Source of the DNA: Zavarzinella formosa DSM 19928
Lineage (GTDB): Bacteria > Planctomycetota > Planctomycetia > Gemmatales > Gemmataceae
Direction of reading: 5' to 3'
Assembly (NCBI RefSeq): GCF_000255705.1
Contig: NZ_JH636444.1
Location: 201,044-265,043, forward strand
DNA: 64,000 nucleotides
Part shown: piece after piece, positions 37,210 through 44,797 of the stretch
Layout: each line of letters opens with the position of its first letter
How positions within the stretch are numbered: position 1 is the stretch's first letter
The notes under the pieces: model-generated
Told to the model about the DNA's origin: nothing
The model's input: only the letters and a program-made list of their open reading frames with translations
Databases searched by the model: none
Made by a program: the position numbers and the translations under genes

Positions 37210-38338
37210 GACGAAGACGAAACCGAAGAAGGCCAAATCGGAGCCGACACCAGAGGCCACGCCCGAGGTTGTCGAACAACCGGCGCCAACAATTGACGTT
37301 ACGGTGAACGCTCAATCTGGCGAAGTGTCGCCTCCCAACGTCGGGGAGATTATCAACGATGCAAGGGAAGCGGGAACGCTCGATCCTGTCGCCGAGGTGA
37401 AGGCGTTCAACACGGCTGGCGAACTGCTCGCCGAGGGGACGGTTAACCTCGACACGGGCGAGGTCAAGGTAGAGGGTACTACGGCCGAGGCTACGGTTAG
37501 CCTGACTGATGCGGGTGCTGTGGCCATCGGGGACGCGCCGCCGGTCGTTCGACTGAACGCGGCCCTCGCTTACGACTCACCCGAGGCGATTGATCGTTAC
37601 GACATCGAAACAGCAAAGCTTCTGGCCGAGGCTGAGAAAGAATGCCAGGAGCTTGAAGAGCGCTTCGACGACGCGCACGCCGAAGCGGCCCGGTGCAAGA
37701 AGGCATTTGAAGCTGCCGTCGAATCGTCCCGCGAACTGAACCGCGAACGGCAACGAGGGCGCGGACAGCCGCCGAAGCCAGTTCAGCGAGACATCACAGA
37801 TCCGACAACCCATCACGCGGCCGGCGAAGACTCTCCCGATTGGGACCGGCGCCCGGACGACTGGAAACCTTCTGAAGTGCCTTCGTCTGTAACGTGTACA
37901 CAAGATACAGAAAAGCCGGACGACACTTGGAAAGCCGTCCCCCTGAGTGAGCTTGTCGAGAAAGACGGGCTCCCCTCGAAGGTCGCTGAGATCCTTTCAA
38001 CCAACGGTCTCGACACGTTAGGGAAGGTGACAGATTACACGAACCCGAACGCAACCGGATGGAGCAATCAACTCACGGACCTGAAGGGATTCGGCCCGAA
38101 GAAGTTGGAGCAATGGCAAGACGCTTGTTCGGCATTCTGGGCGAGACGAAACGATGAAGAACGCAAGCGACGAACTGACGCAAAGGATCATGGCCCAAGC
38201 ATCGAGGGTGCAGGGGGTGAACCTGCAAGTGCTGGAGGAAGCGACGTGCCAATCAGTAAACCCGCCGAAGACGTTGAGCAAGGAAGCGCAACCGGCAACG
38301 GCGAGCCCAGCGACGACGCCAAAGAAATCCCGTGGTAA
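37202..38338 (+). CDS. Phage protein with acidic linker and helix-hairpin-helix-like C-terminus
   Basis: This 378-residue protein has a Lys/Pro-rich start, a helical coiled region (about 145-185), and a C-terminal part near 245-320 (LPSKVAEILSTNGLDTLGKVTDYTN, then LTDLKGFGPKKLEQWQDACSAF) like a helix-hairpin-helix or alpha-CTD DNA-binding unit. Copy 3 of the dyad lies inside the reading frame at 37888-37909. The last 185 bases overlap the next gene in another frame. Confidence 0.7.
   Translation: MSKTKTKPKKAKSEPTPEATPEVVEQPAPTIDVTVNAQSGEVSPPNVGEIINDAREAGTLDPVAEVKAFNTAGELLAEGTVNLDTGEVKVEGTTAEATVSLTDAGAVAIGDAPPVVRLNAALAYDSPEAIDRYDIETAKLLAEAEKECQELEERFDDAHAEAARCKKAFEAAVESSRELNRERQRGRGQPPKPVQRDITDPTTHHAAGEDSPDWDRRPDDWKPSEVPSSVTCTQDTEKPDDTWKAVPLSELVEKDGLPSKVAEILSTNGLDTLGKVTDYTNPNATGWSNQLTDLKGFGPKKLEQWQDACSAFWARRNDEERKRRTDAKDHGPSIEGAGGEPASAGGSDVPISKPAEDVEQGSATGNGEPSDDAKEIPW
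37888..37909. promoter_or_regulatory. Operator-like dyad, copy 3 (inside a gene)
   Basis: Matches 18 of 22 positions of the perfect dyad at 46937, including the whole left half TGTAACGTGT and final ACA. It is within the 37202 coding region, about 245 bases before the DUF1064 gene start. Confidence 0.55.
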
Positions 38339-38654
38339 GCGGAGCAAGTTCAACAACGTCAAAACTACTTGCGACGGGATGAAGTTTGATTCCAAGAAAG
38401 AGGCGAGACGGTGGAGGGAGCTTAAGCGCCTGTTCTTCGCTGGGAAAATCGGATCACTCAGCCGCCAGGTCCGCATCCCTTTGCGGGTTGGCGGTGTGAA
38501 GATCGGAAAGATCGTGATGGATTTTGTCTATGTGGAAAACGGGATGATTGTCTACGAGGACGTTAAATCCAAGGCGACTATCACCCCGATGTTCAAATGG
38601 AAAGCGCGGCATTTTGCGGCGCAGTTTGGCCAAGAGATCAGGGTTCACTTATGA
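38154..38654 (+). CDS. DUF1064 phage endonuclease-like protein
   Basis: This 166-residue protein has the DUF1064 pattern FNNVKTTCDGMKFDSKKEARRWRELKR, then MDFVYVENGMIVYEDVKSKAT. The FDSKKE and YEDVKS segments fit a PD-(D/E)xK nuclease-like core. These genes sit in phage recombination modules. It starts inside the previous gene, overlapping it by 185 bases in another frame, and overlaps the next gene by four bases. Confidence 0.75.
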   Translation: MKNASDELTQRIMAQASRVQGVNLQVLEEATCQSVNPPKTLSKEAQPATASPATTPKKSRGKRSKFNNVKTTCDGMKFDSKKEARRWRELKRLFFAGKIGSLSRQVRIPLRVGGVKIGKIVMDFVYVENGMIVYEDVKSKATITPMFKWKARHFAAQFGQEIRVHL

Positions 38655-39397
38655 GCAAGACATGCACGAAATGCACCAAAGAACTACCCTTGTCATGCTT
38701 CACGGTTCGTAGGGCTTCGCCTGATGGTTTGTCTTACATCTGTCGTCAATGCGGCCTCGCCGCTAATAAGCACCGCTATGCAACGTCTGCGTCGAGTCGT
38801 GAGAAATCAAAGCAGAGAGCCAAGGAATGGGCCTCACGCAATAGCTCAAAACGCAAACAGATAGTTCGCAGAAGTGGCATCAAGAACGCGGACAAAAGGC
38901 GCAAGCGAATGAAGGAGTACAACGCGCGTCGTATGCGCGAGAACCCGGAGCATGTTCGATTGCTTTTAAGGATCAGTGCGGTTCGTCGCAAGGCGAGACT
39001 TGCAAAGTGTCCGGGAACAATCACGGCAGAGCAGACGATGCTCATTGTTAGTCTTGCTGACGGCGTGTGTGTTTATTGCGGCGAGGCATCGCAGAAGATC
39101 ACCGTCGATCACTTTGATCCAATAGTGTCCGGCGGCTCGATTGGCTGGGAAAACCTAGTCCCTTGCTGTCAGACATGCAACTCATCGAAGTGTGATTCCG
39201 AATGTGCTGATTGGCTCGCGGAGCGACATGGGATCGCGGGACTGGCAAGAGCAGTGGCGTTCATCAAAAAACGTGCGGACGCTTTTGAGGAAAGGTTTGG
39301 GTTGCTTCCGGAGTTTCCGGACGACACCGAGTGGATGCGGGAAGAACACGGAATCGAGATCCGGGAGACGATGGCGAACGACCCGGCCGGGTGGTGA
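38651..39397 (+). CDS. HNH endonuclease with zinc ribbon
   Basis: From the ATG at 38651 this is 248 residues. It begins with a CTKC/CRQC zinc ribbon (about 4-35) and ends with an HNH domain: CVYCGEASQKITVDHFDPIVSGGSIGWENLVPCCQTCNSSK (about 133-180). The middle is basic. Phage HNH nucleases of this type can nick DNA or act as homing enzymes. ATGA overlap with the DUF1064 stop. Confidence 0.85.
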   Translation: MSKTCTKCTKELPLSCFTVRRASPDGLSYICRQCGLAANKHRYATSASSREKSKQRAKEWASRNSSKRKQIVRRSGIKNADKRRKRMKEYNARRMRENPEHVRLLLRISAVRRKARLAKCPGTITAEQTMLIVSLADGVCVYCGEASQKITVDHFDPIVSGGSIGWENLVPCCQTCNSSKCDSECADWLAERHGIAGLARAVAFIKKRADAFEERFGLLPEFPDDTEWMREEHGIEIRETMANDPAGW

Positions 39398-39425
39398 ACA
39401 TTAACATTTACACTGAGAAACAAGC

Positions 39426-40943
39426 ATGGCAACCGAGACGAGAAAAGGCAGCAAATCAAAGCAGGTCAGCATTACCAACGTCGGGCCAATTGGCCGGATC
39501 GACATCCCGATCCCGGAGTCTGGCGTTGTCGTGTTCCGGGGGAACAATGGGGCGGGCAAATCCACTGCGATTAACGCGGTCGATGCTCTGGTGACTGGCA
39601 ACACAAAGTCGCTTTCGCTGCGAGACGGATCGCTCAAGGGGACGGTCGAAGGGTTCGGCGTGACGATCAACGTCAGCAATAAGCGATGCAACAAATCGGG
39701 ATCACTGGAAGTCGAGGGGATTGAGCAGCGTATTGACTTGGTTGGGCTGATCGACCCCGGCATTCTTGACCACGTCGCGGCCGACAAGGCACGCATCAAG
39801 GCACTCGCGTCGCTTTCCGGAGTCGCGCCGACGCGGCAGTTGTTCGAGGGCCTTGGACTTGACCCACACGAACTTAACGAACTGCTGAATCGCGTTCCGC
39901 TGTCCGGGCGTGACATCGTCGAAGCGGCGCGGGACATCAAACGGCAATTGGAGAACTGGGCGCGCGAGCGGGAGGAAGCGGCGTTGACCGCCAACGGCCG
40001 CGCTGAGTCTGCACGTCTTCGCGCCGAAGGGGCAGACCTGACCGTCGAGAAGGACGCCGGGAAGGTGAAGGCCGTGGTCGCCGAGACGCAGCGTGATTTC
40101 GTCACGGCAGCGAACCGGCGAGCGTTCGGGCTGGAGCAGGCGCGGAAGTTCGAGCGGGCGAAAGAAGACTTGGCTCGGGTCGATCTCGAAACCGGATGGA
40201 GTGCCGACGACGCCGCCAAGGCGTGGAAGAAGGTACAGGAAGGGGCGGCATCGCTCGCCGAGGCTGACAACGAAATTGAATCACTCTGCCGGACGCTCGA
40301 CGCAATGAAGTTGGCACGAGGTCGCATTGCAGGCGAACACGCGGACGCCAACGCGGAATTCAAGCGCATACAGACCCGCGATGACGCGCGGGCCAGACTG
40401 GCGGCAGCCGTCGAGAGCTTCAAGGCCGAAGATTTTCCGAGTGAAACGGACGTGGCCGAACTGGATCGCAAGGCCCGCCAGGCGGTGGAGGCGGTTTCGG
40501 CGGCTGAGCGGGCGCGGGAAGCGGAGGCGGCGATTAAGGAGGCCCGCGAACAACGGGAAGCCGCCGAGTTCCACGCGGATGAAGGCAGGCGACTCCGGGC
40601 GGTGGCGAAGCGGACGGATGCCATCGTCTCTGAATCAATCAATGCCCCCGGCCTTCGCGTTGAAGACGGAAGACTTGTCACGGACACCAAGCGGGGCGCG
40701 ACTTTCTTCGGCAATTTGTCTGCGGGGGAACGGACGCGGCACGCCCTTAATCTTGGTGTGGCGCGTGTCGGGCGTGGTGGCTTGCTGGCATTGCCCCAAG
40801 AGTTTTGGGAGGGGCTTGACGGCACGGCTCGCGCGGAGATCGTCGGGCATGCGAAGGAGTTCGGTGTTGTTGTGCTGACTGCCGAAGCATCCGAAACAGT
40901 CGGAGACAACCCGATCACCGCTCAGGTCTACGGCGCAGCATGA
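39426..40943 (+). CDS. Rad50/RecF-like AAA ATPase
   Basis: This 505-residue protein has Walker A GNNGAGKST at 39-47, a long coiled coil (about 170-400), and C-terminal SAGERTRHALNLGVARVGRG with the ABC signature and a degenerate Walker B. It looks like a small SMC-like ATPase of a phage recombination system, perhaps working with a nuclease here. An equally long antisense frame is a shadow. The next gene overlaps its stop by four bases. Confidence 0.85.
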   Translation: MATETRKGSKSKQVSITNVGPIGRIDIPIPESGVVVFRGNNGAGKSTAINAVDALVTGNTKSLSLRDGSLKGTVEGFGVTINVSNKRCNKSGSLEVEGIEQRIDLVGLIDPGILDHVAADKARIKALASLSGVAPTRQLFEGLGLDPHELNELLNRVPLSGRDIVEAARDIKRQLENWAREREEAALTANGRAESARLRAEGADLTVEKDAGKVKAVVAETQRDFVTAANRRAFGLEQARKFERAKEDLARVDLETGWSADDAAKAWKKVQEGAASLAEADNEIESLCRTLDAMKLARGRIAGEHADANAEFKRIQTRDDARARLAAAVESFKAEDFPSETDVAELDRKARQAVEAVSAAERAREAEAAIKEAREQREAAEFHADEGRRLRAVAKRTDAIVSESINAPGLRVEDGRLVTDTKRGATFFGNLSAGERTRHALNLGVARVGRGGLLALPQEFWEGLDGTARAEIVGHAKEFGVVVLTAEASETVGDNPITAQVYGAA

Positions 40944-41131
40944 CAAATCCCGATCCGGCCCGCGCAATCCTTTGCATTCTGCACATCGGAACTCAGACGG
41001 AAATCGTGAAGTTGTACGCGCCGTGGGTCATGCCCGCGAATTGCGCGCTGTGGTGGCAACCGGGGCCGGGATGGATGCCCGGCCCGGTTCATTCGTTGAA
41101 CTTACCAGAGACAAAGGCACAAGAAATATGA
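40940..41131 (+). CDS. Short phage protein
   Basis: This 63-residue protein starts in an ATGA overlap with the ATPase stop and contains a LCILHIGTQTEIVKLYAPWVMPANCALWWQPGPGWMPGP motif that is Trp/Pro-rich. No family is recognised. Its end overlaps the next start. Confidence 0.55.
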   Translation: MTNPDPARAILCILHIGTQTEIVKLYAPWVMPANCALWWQPGPGWMPGPVHSLNLPETKAQEI

Positions 41132-41541
41132 GCAACCAAAATGAGTTGATTAAAGCTGCCGCTTATCGAGTCCGGAGCGGCGACTACAGCGGCATTAAGG
41201 GCATCAACGATAGATCACTGATGCCCGGAATTGACATGCGATTACTTGCTCAGGCATGGCTTAATGAGCATCCGGCCGAGGACGATGAGCCCGTCACCGA
41301 AGAACGCTTGTGTCAAGCGGGACTTCGCATTGTCATTGGCCGTAGTTTTCCGCTCACGGCTAATTTGTCGATCTGGCGAAGCGGTACACAGGGATGGGGA
41401 CTGTACTTCGACGGCGGCTTCGGCGACGGGTTTAGTTATTACGACACCAACACTGATGAGGAAAGGGTGGGAGTTATTCGCATTGCCGACATCCCAAACA
41501 TGAAAGCATTGCGAAGAGTTTTCAACTTGGTGCAATCATGA
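41128..41541 (+). CDS. Phage protein of unknown function
   Basis: From the ATG at 41128 this is 137 residues, with PLTANLSIWRSGTQGWGLYFDGGFGDGFSYYDTNTDEERVGVIRIADIP, a beta-rich region. AAAGG-type RBS. The open frame upstream to 40972 overlaps the previous gene and is not needed. It is coupled to the next gene by ATGA. Confidence 0.6.
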   Translation: MSNQNELIKAAAYRVRSGDYSGIKGINDRSLMPGIDMRLLAQAWLNEHPAEDDEPVTEERLCQAGLRIVIGRSFPLTANLSIWRSGTQGWGLYFDGGFGDGFSYYDTNTDEERVGVIRIADIPNMKALRRVFNLVQS

Positions 41542-41777
41542 CTTACACACAACAAGAGGCGGTCGAACTCGGCGACGACATCCACGCTAAGGCCGAACGG
41601 TTGCGTCAACAAGTCTTGCGGTTCGAGGCCGAAAACAAGCATCTCCGCGAAGTTCTCGGGATCGTCACGTCTGCGGGATGGGGGCTGTACTACCACGAAC
41701 GGACACCGGCCGAAACCGACGCGGCGAAACAATGGACCGAAGCCGCTTCTGAGGCTTATCTGTTGATCCCGGTTTGA
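41538..41777 (+). CDS. Small phage protein
   Basis: This 79-residue protein starts in an ATGA overlap and is coiled-coil-like at its start (AERLRQQVLRFEAENKHLREVLGIV), with an aromatic middle (GWGLYYHER). No family recognised. Confidence 0.55.
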   Translation: MTYTQQEAVELGDDIHAKAERLRQQVLRFEAENKHLREVLGIVTSAGWGLYYHERTPAETDAAKQWTEAASEAYLLIPV

Positions 41778-41810
41778 GATTAATCGCACATAACAAACAA
41801 GGCTTGAGGT

Positions 41811-43070
41811 ATGACTAAAAACGAACTGATCATTGATAGTTTTGCTGGCGGTGGAGGTGGTAATTACTTGAACGAATTCGATGCCAGTGCGGCGGAATGG
41901 GCGCGGGAACTAATCAGGGCGGGAGAACTGCCACCGGGGGAAGTTGATGAGCGGTCAATCAAAGAAGTCCGGCCGAAAGACCTCGAAGGTTTCACGCAAT
42001 GCCACTTCTTTGCCGGCATTGGAGGCTGGCCCCTTGCTCTTCGTCTCGCCGGATGGCCTGAGTCTGTTCCCGTGTGGACCGGAAGTTGCCCCTGTCAGCC
42101 GTATTCGGCGGCCGGCAAAGGCAAAGGCGACGCCGACGAACGCAACCTCTGGCCCGAAATGTTCCGGCTCATCCGAGAGTGCCGCCCTGACACAATCTTT
42201 GGCGAGCAGGTTGAAAACGCTGTTGGGCACGGATGGCTCGATGGAATATCGGCAGACTTGGAAGGAGAAGGTTACGCCGTCGGGTCGTGCGTATTGGGCG
42301 CACACAGCGTCGGCTCGCCGCACATCCGACAGCGATTGTACTGGGTGGCCCACGCCCGCGACGCAAAACGGAACTGGTGGCGAGAACCCCAATGCGGACC
42401 CGAGCAATTACTTCACGCTTCAAACCGCAGCGGCACTTGCGGGATGGCCGACGCCGGATCATTACCATCACGGTACGTCGGCCGATCCGACGGCGAAGGT
42501 TCGGCCGAGTGGCAAGAAGAAGCAAATCAACTTGCAAGATGCTGCGGCGATGGCGGGTTGGAACACGCCACGGGCGACGGACGGCAGCAACGGAGGCCCG
42601 AATCAGACCGGGGGGGCATTGCCAGCGGATGCGGCTTTGGCGGGCTGGGTGAGTCCTTCCAGTCGGGACTGGAAGGACTCACCGGGGATGGCCACGACGG
42701 GCGTGAACCCGGACGGATCAATCCGGACGAGGTTGGACCAATTGCCCCGGCAGGCGCAAATGGCGGGATGGCCCTCTCCGAGAGTCGGGAACAACGGCGG
42801 GCATGGGAATGCCGAGAGGGCGAACGATCCGGGGAATTGTCGGCTGGAAGACACGGCGGCGGCTTCTGGGACACTTTCGACCTCATCCCCTGCCGCGACG
42901 GAAAAGCGAGGCGCATTGAACCCGGCTCATTCCCGCTGGCTCATGGGATTCCCGGCCGTGTGGGACTCTTGCGGGGCTACGGCAATGCAATCGTGCCGCA
43001 AGTCGCGGCGGTCTTCATCAGGGCGTTCATCGAGGCAAATCTAATCAATCAAGGAGTAGCAGCGTCATGA
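41811..43070 (+). CDS. Phage DNA (cytosine-5) methyltransferase
   Basis: This 419-residue protein starts at ATG 41811 behind a TTGAGGT ribosome-binding site. It has SAM motif I FFAGIGGWPLALRLAGW, catalytic Cys in P94-C95-Q96 (GSCPCQPYSAAGKGKGD), ENV motif as GEQVENAVGHGW, RQRLYWVAH, and a C-terminal GNAIVPQVAAVF. Such phage enzymes methylate cytosine to protect DNA. The region about 190-360 is Gly/Arg/Glu-rich and overlaps the second reading frame below. The order is normal for a C5 enzyme, though the target-recognition region is unusual. Confidence 0.85.
   Translation: MTKNELIIDSFAGGGGGNYLNEFDASAAEWARELIRAGELPPGEVDERSIKEVRPKDLEGFTQCHFFAGIGGWPLALRLAGWPESVPVWTGSCPCQPYSAAGKGKGDADERNLWPEMFRLIRECRPDTIFGEQVENAVGHGWLDGISADLEGEGYAVGSCVLGAHSVGSPHIRQRLYWVAHARDAKRNWWREPQCGPEQLLHASNRSGTCGMADAGSLPSRYVGRSDGEGSAEWQEEANQLARCCGDGGLEHATGDGRQQRRPESDRGGIASGCGFGGLGESFQSGLEGLTGDGHDGREPGRINPDEVGPIAPAGANGGMALSESREQRRAWECREGERSGELSAGRHGGGFWDTFDLIPCRDGKARRIEPGSFPLAHGIPGRVGLLRGYGNAIVPQVAAVFIRAFIEANLINQGVAAS
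41947..43044 (+). CDS. Second reading frame within methyltransferase: WPTP-repeat protein
   Basis: A separate frame opens at ATG 41947 behind a GGGGGAAGTTG ribosome-binding site and runs 365 residues to 43044 wholly inside the methyltransferase gene. It holds at least five AGW-x-(T/S)-P repeats (GWPTPATQ, LAGWPTPDHY, MAGWNTPRAT, LAGWVSPSSR, MAGWPSPRVG) and a C-terminal NPAHSRWLMGFPAVWDSC motif. From memory this matches a phage protein family that is annotated in its own right. Both frames look conserved, so this may be a dual-coding locus. I cannot check the database. Confidence 0.6.
   Translation: MSGQSKKSGRKTSKVSRNATSLPALEAGPLLFVSPDGLSLFPCGPEVAPVSRIRRPAKAKATPTNATSGPKCSGSSESAALTQSLASRLKTLLGTDGSMEYRQTWKEKVTPSGRAYWAHTASARRTSDSDCTGWPTPATQNGTGGENPNADPSNYFTLQTAAALAGWPTPDHYHHGTSADPTAKVRPSGKKKQINLQDAAAMAGWNTPRATDGSNGGPNQTGGALPADAALAGWVSPSSRDWKDSPGMATTGVNPDGSIRTRLDQLPRQAQMAGWPSPRVGNNGGHGNAERANDPGNCRLEDTAAASGTLSTSSPAATEKRGALNPAHSRWLMGFPAVWDSCGATAMQSCRKSRRSSSGRSSRQI
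42648..42683. repeat. 36-base near-perfect palindrome within the methyltransferase gene
   Basis: Left arm GGTGAGTCCTTCCAGTC at 42648-42664 and right arm GACTGGAAGGACTCACC at 42667-42683 are exact inverse complements with a two-base centre. It lies in the overlapping part of the two frames and could form a very stable hairpin. Confidence 0.85.
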
Positions 43071-43381
43071 CGGAAGAGATGAGACGGTTGGTCGAGGCCA
43101 ACAACGAATGCCTCAACCATGAAAGCATCGAGTATTTCACGAATGAAATCAGATGCAAGACGGCCGCTTTGGGTGCGTCACTCGAACGCGAAATAACCCT
43201 CAAAAACGAAGTTCTTTCACTCGTTGAAGAATTGGCTACCGTCAACGCCGACAAGGCCAAACTCATCGCGGCCGGGAACGAGACGGTGAGTTGGATGTTC
43301 CCTCCCGATGAGAGGCCGCGCGTTGCCTTTGAGGTGTGGGACAAGGTCGTCGATGAGGTCACACGCGGGGCAACATCATGA
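43067..43381 (+). CDS. Phage protein with WMFPPDERP motif
   Basis: This 104-residue protein begins in an ATGA overlap. Helical, with a C-terminal KAKLIAAGNETVSWMFPPDERPRVAFEVWDKVVDE motif that is shared with the protein at 43592. Unknown function. Confidence 0.6.
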   Translation: MTEEMRRLVEANNECLNHESIEYFTNEIRCKTAALGASLEREITLKNEVLSLVEELATVNADKAKLIAAGNETVSWMFPPDERPRVAFEVWDKVVDEVTRGATS

Positions 43382-43590
43382 CACCCAATGAGCTAACTTG
43401 CCCCATATGCGGGCTTCGATTCGTGGCTGGCACGCTGACCGGCAAACGTCGGGCTGACGCGCATTTCGCCAATGGTTGCGATGCGCCGATTCCCGAGCCG
43501 CCGGTGGCGATTGCGATGAGCAAATTGCCGCCCAAGTCGCAGGTCGTGAAACATCCGGGACGGCGTGGCAAAGGCGGGAAAGGATACTGA
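43378..43590 (+). CDS. Small zinc-finger-like phage protein
   Basis: This 70-residue protein starts in ATGA overlap and has C-P-I-C-G then H-x5-C spacing, typical of a single zinc finger, followed by a Lys/Gly-rich tail. It may be a small DNA-binding accessory protein. Confidence 0.6.
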   Translation: MTPNELTCPICGLRFVAGTLTGKRRADAHFANGCDAPIPEPPVAIAMSKLPPKSQVVKHPGRRGKGGKGY

Positions 43591-43591
43591 G

Positions 43592-44458
43592 ATGACAGAT
43601 GAATTGAAGGCAGCGGCCGAACGGCTGCGACATGAAACCAATGAAACGGGAATCACCACTTATGCGATTCCCTCGCAAGGCAAGGGACGGTTTATCTCCC
43701 TTGCCGATCACACTGCCGCGATGACGCTGGCCCGCGCGTGGCTGGGAGAACATCCCGACGGTGAACGAAAGCCCATCGACATGGTGCTCCCCTGCCCTAA
43801 GTGCGGCACGCTCCACGTTGACGCACCCGATCCGGAACCGGATTGCGATTGCCACATTCCAATCTACGAAGGGGCCGGACAGCACTCACCATCATGCAGT
43901 GTGTTCCGTGAGGTGTGGACCAACCCGCCCCACAAGAGCCACCTCTGCCACAATTGCGGGCTGATCTGGCGTCCGGCCGACGTGCCGACCAATGGTGTAA
44001 TGGCTGCCAAAACGCGAGGGGAAAAAGATAGCGCTTTCGATGATCAAACATCGAAACGCCAACGCGAGCTTTCAAAAGACTGGCGTGCAACGCTTAATCT
44101 CATTTGCGATCAGGTGGGGCATCCGCCCATTTCCCCAGACGAGGGCAACACATCAAGTATCGCTGAATCGGTTGCTGTACGAATGCGGGAGATGGTCCGA
44201 TTGCAAGAAGTTGAAGAGTCAATCACGCCCGATCACAACATGCGTTTGATGGCAAGCCTGGAACATCATGACGAGCATCATCGGCGGGAAGAGGAATTGG
44301 AAGCGAAGGCGTGCAAATTTCGACAGACGATCCTGGATCTGATTGCCGCCGGCAGTGAGACCATTCGTTGGATGTTTCCGCCGGACGAACGCCCGCACGT
44401 TGCGGCCGAGATTTGGGAACCGACCAAACTCAAAGCACTGGAGGAATGCAGGTCATGA
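43592..44458 (+). CDS. Zinc-binding phage protein, related to 43067
   Basis: From the ATG at 43592 (AAAGGAT ribosome-binding site) this is 288 residues. The middle contains CPKCGTLHVDAPDPEPDCDCHIPI and SHLCHNCGLIWRPADVPTNGV, two Cys-rich zinc-binding sites. The end, AAGSETIRWMFPPDERPHVAAEIWEP, is nearly the same as the C-terminus of the 43067 protein, which shows a local duplication. The function is unknown. Confidence 0.7.
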   Translation: MTDELKAAAERLRHETNETGITTYAIPSQGKGRFISLADHTAAMTLARAWLGEHPDGERKPIDMVLPCPKCGTLHVDAPDPEPDCDCHIPIYEGAGQHSPSCSVFREVWTNPPHKSHLCHNCGLIWRPADVPTNGVMAAKTRGEKDSAFDDQTSKRQRELSKDWRATLNLICDQVGHPPISPDEGNTSSIAESVAVRMREMVRLQEVEESITPDHNMRLMASLEHHDEHHRREEELEAKACKFRQTILDLIAAGSETIRWMFPPDERPHVAAEIWEPTKLKALEECRS

Positions 44459-44670
44459 GCCAGGCATTGGCGAGCGCACAAAGGCTGCGCATCAAGTCGG
44501 GGACGATGTTCGCGGGTGACAGTTCCGAGTTCGTCGGTGTCGTCCGTGAGCATCGCACACACGAAAGCAACGGGCGGCAGATGTTCCGGCTGACGTTCGA
44601 GCGTCCCGAACACGTGAAGATGTGGGCTGATTGTTGGTTCTACGCGGATGACTTGGAGGTGGTGACGTGA
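44455..44670 (+). CDS. Small phage protein
   Basis: This 71-residue protein starts in an ATGA overlap and contains IKSGTMFAGDSSEFVGVVREHRTHESNGRQMFRLTFERPEHVKMWADCWFYADDLEV, a beta-rich region with many aromatic residues. No family recognised. Its last codons overlap the remnant that follows. Confidence 0.6.
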   Translation: MSQALASAQRLRIKSGTMFAGDSSEFVGVVREHRTHESNGRQMFRLTFERPEHVKMWADCWFYADDLEVVT

Positions 44671-44750
44671 AAACCACGGCGGGAAAACTTCCCGCGCTTC
44701 AATTCTACGTCGGTGACTGGCGCAAAGATCCGGGCGTGCAGGCATCGTAA
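44667..44750 (+). pseudogene. Truncated DUF1376-type N-terminus
   Basis: A GTG at 44667 opens only 27 codons (VKTTAGKLPALQFYVGDWRK, then DPGVQAS) before TAA. LPALQFYVGDWRKDPGVQ is the start signature of DUF1376/YdaU-type phage replication proteins, which normally continue for over 100 residues. The gene seems cut right after this motif, and the HNH gene begins 47 bases later. Confidence 0.65.
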
Positions 44751-44797
44751 AATGGTTTCGGACCCCCACAACAACCAACTCAGATTCGAGAAAACAC

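Noticed and set aside
39401..40918. 505-residue minus-strand frame, very Ser/Ala/Arg-rich
   Set aside because: It mirrors the Rad50-like ATPase gene; the sense frame has Walker A and a coiled coil, this one has only low-complexity residues.
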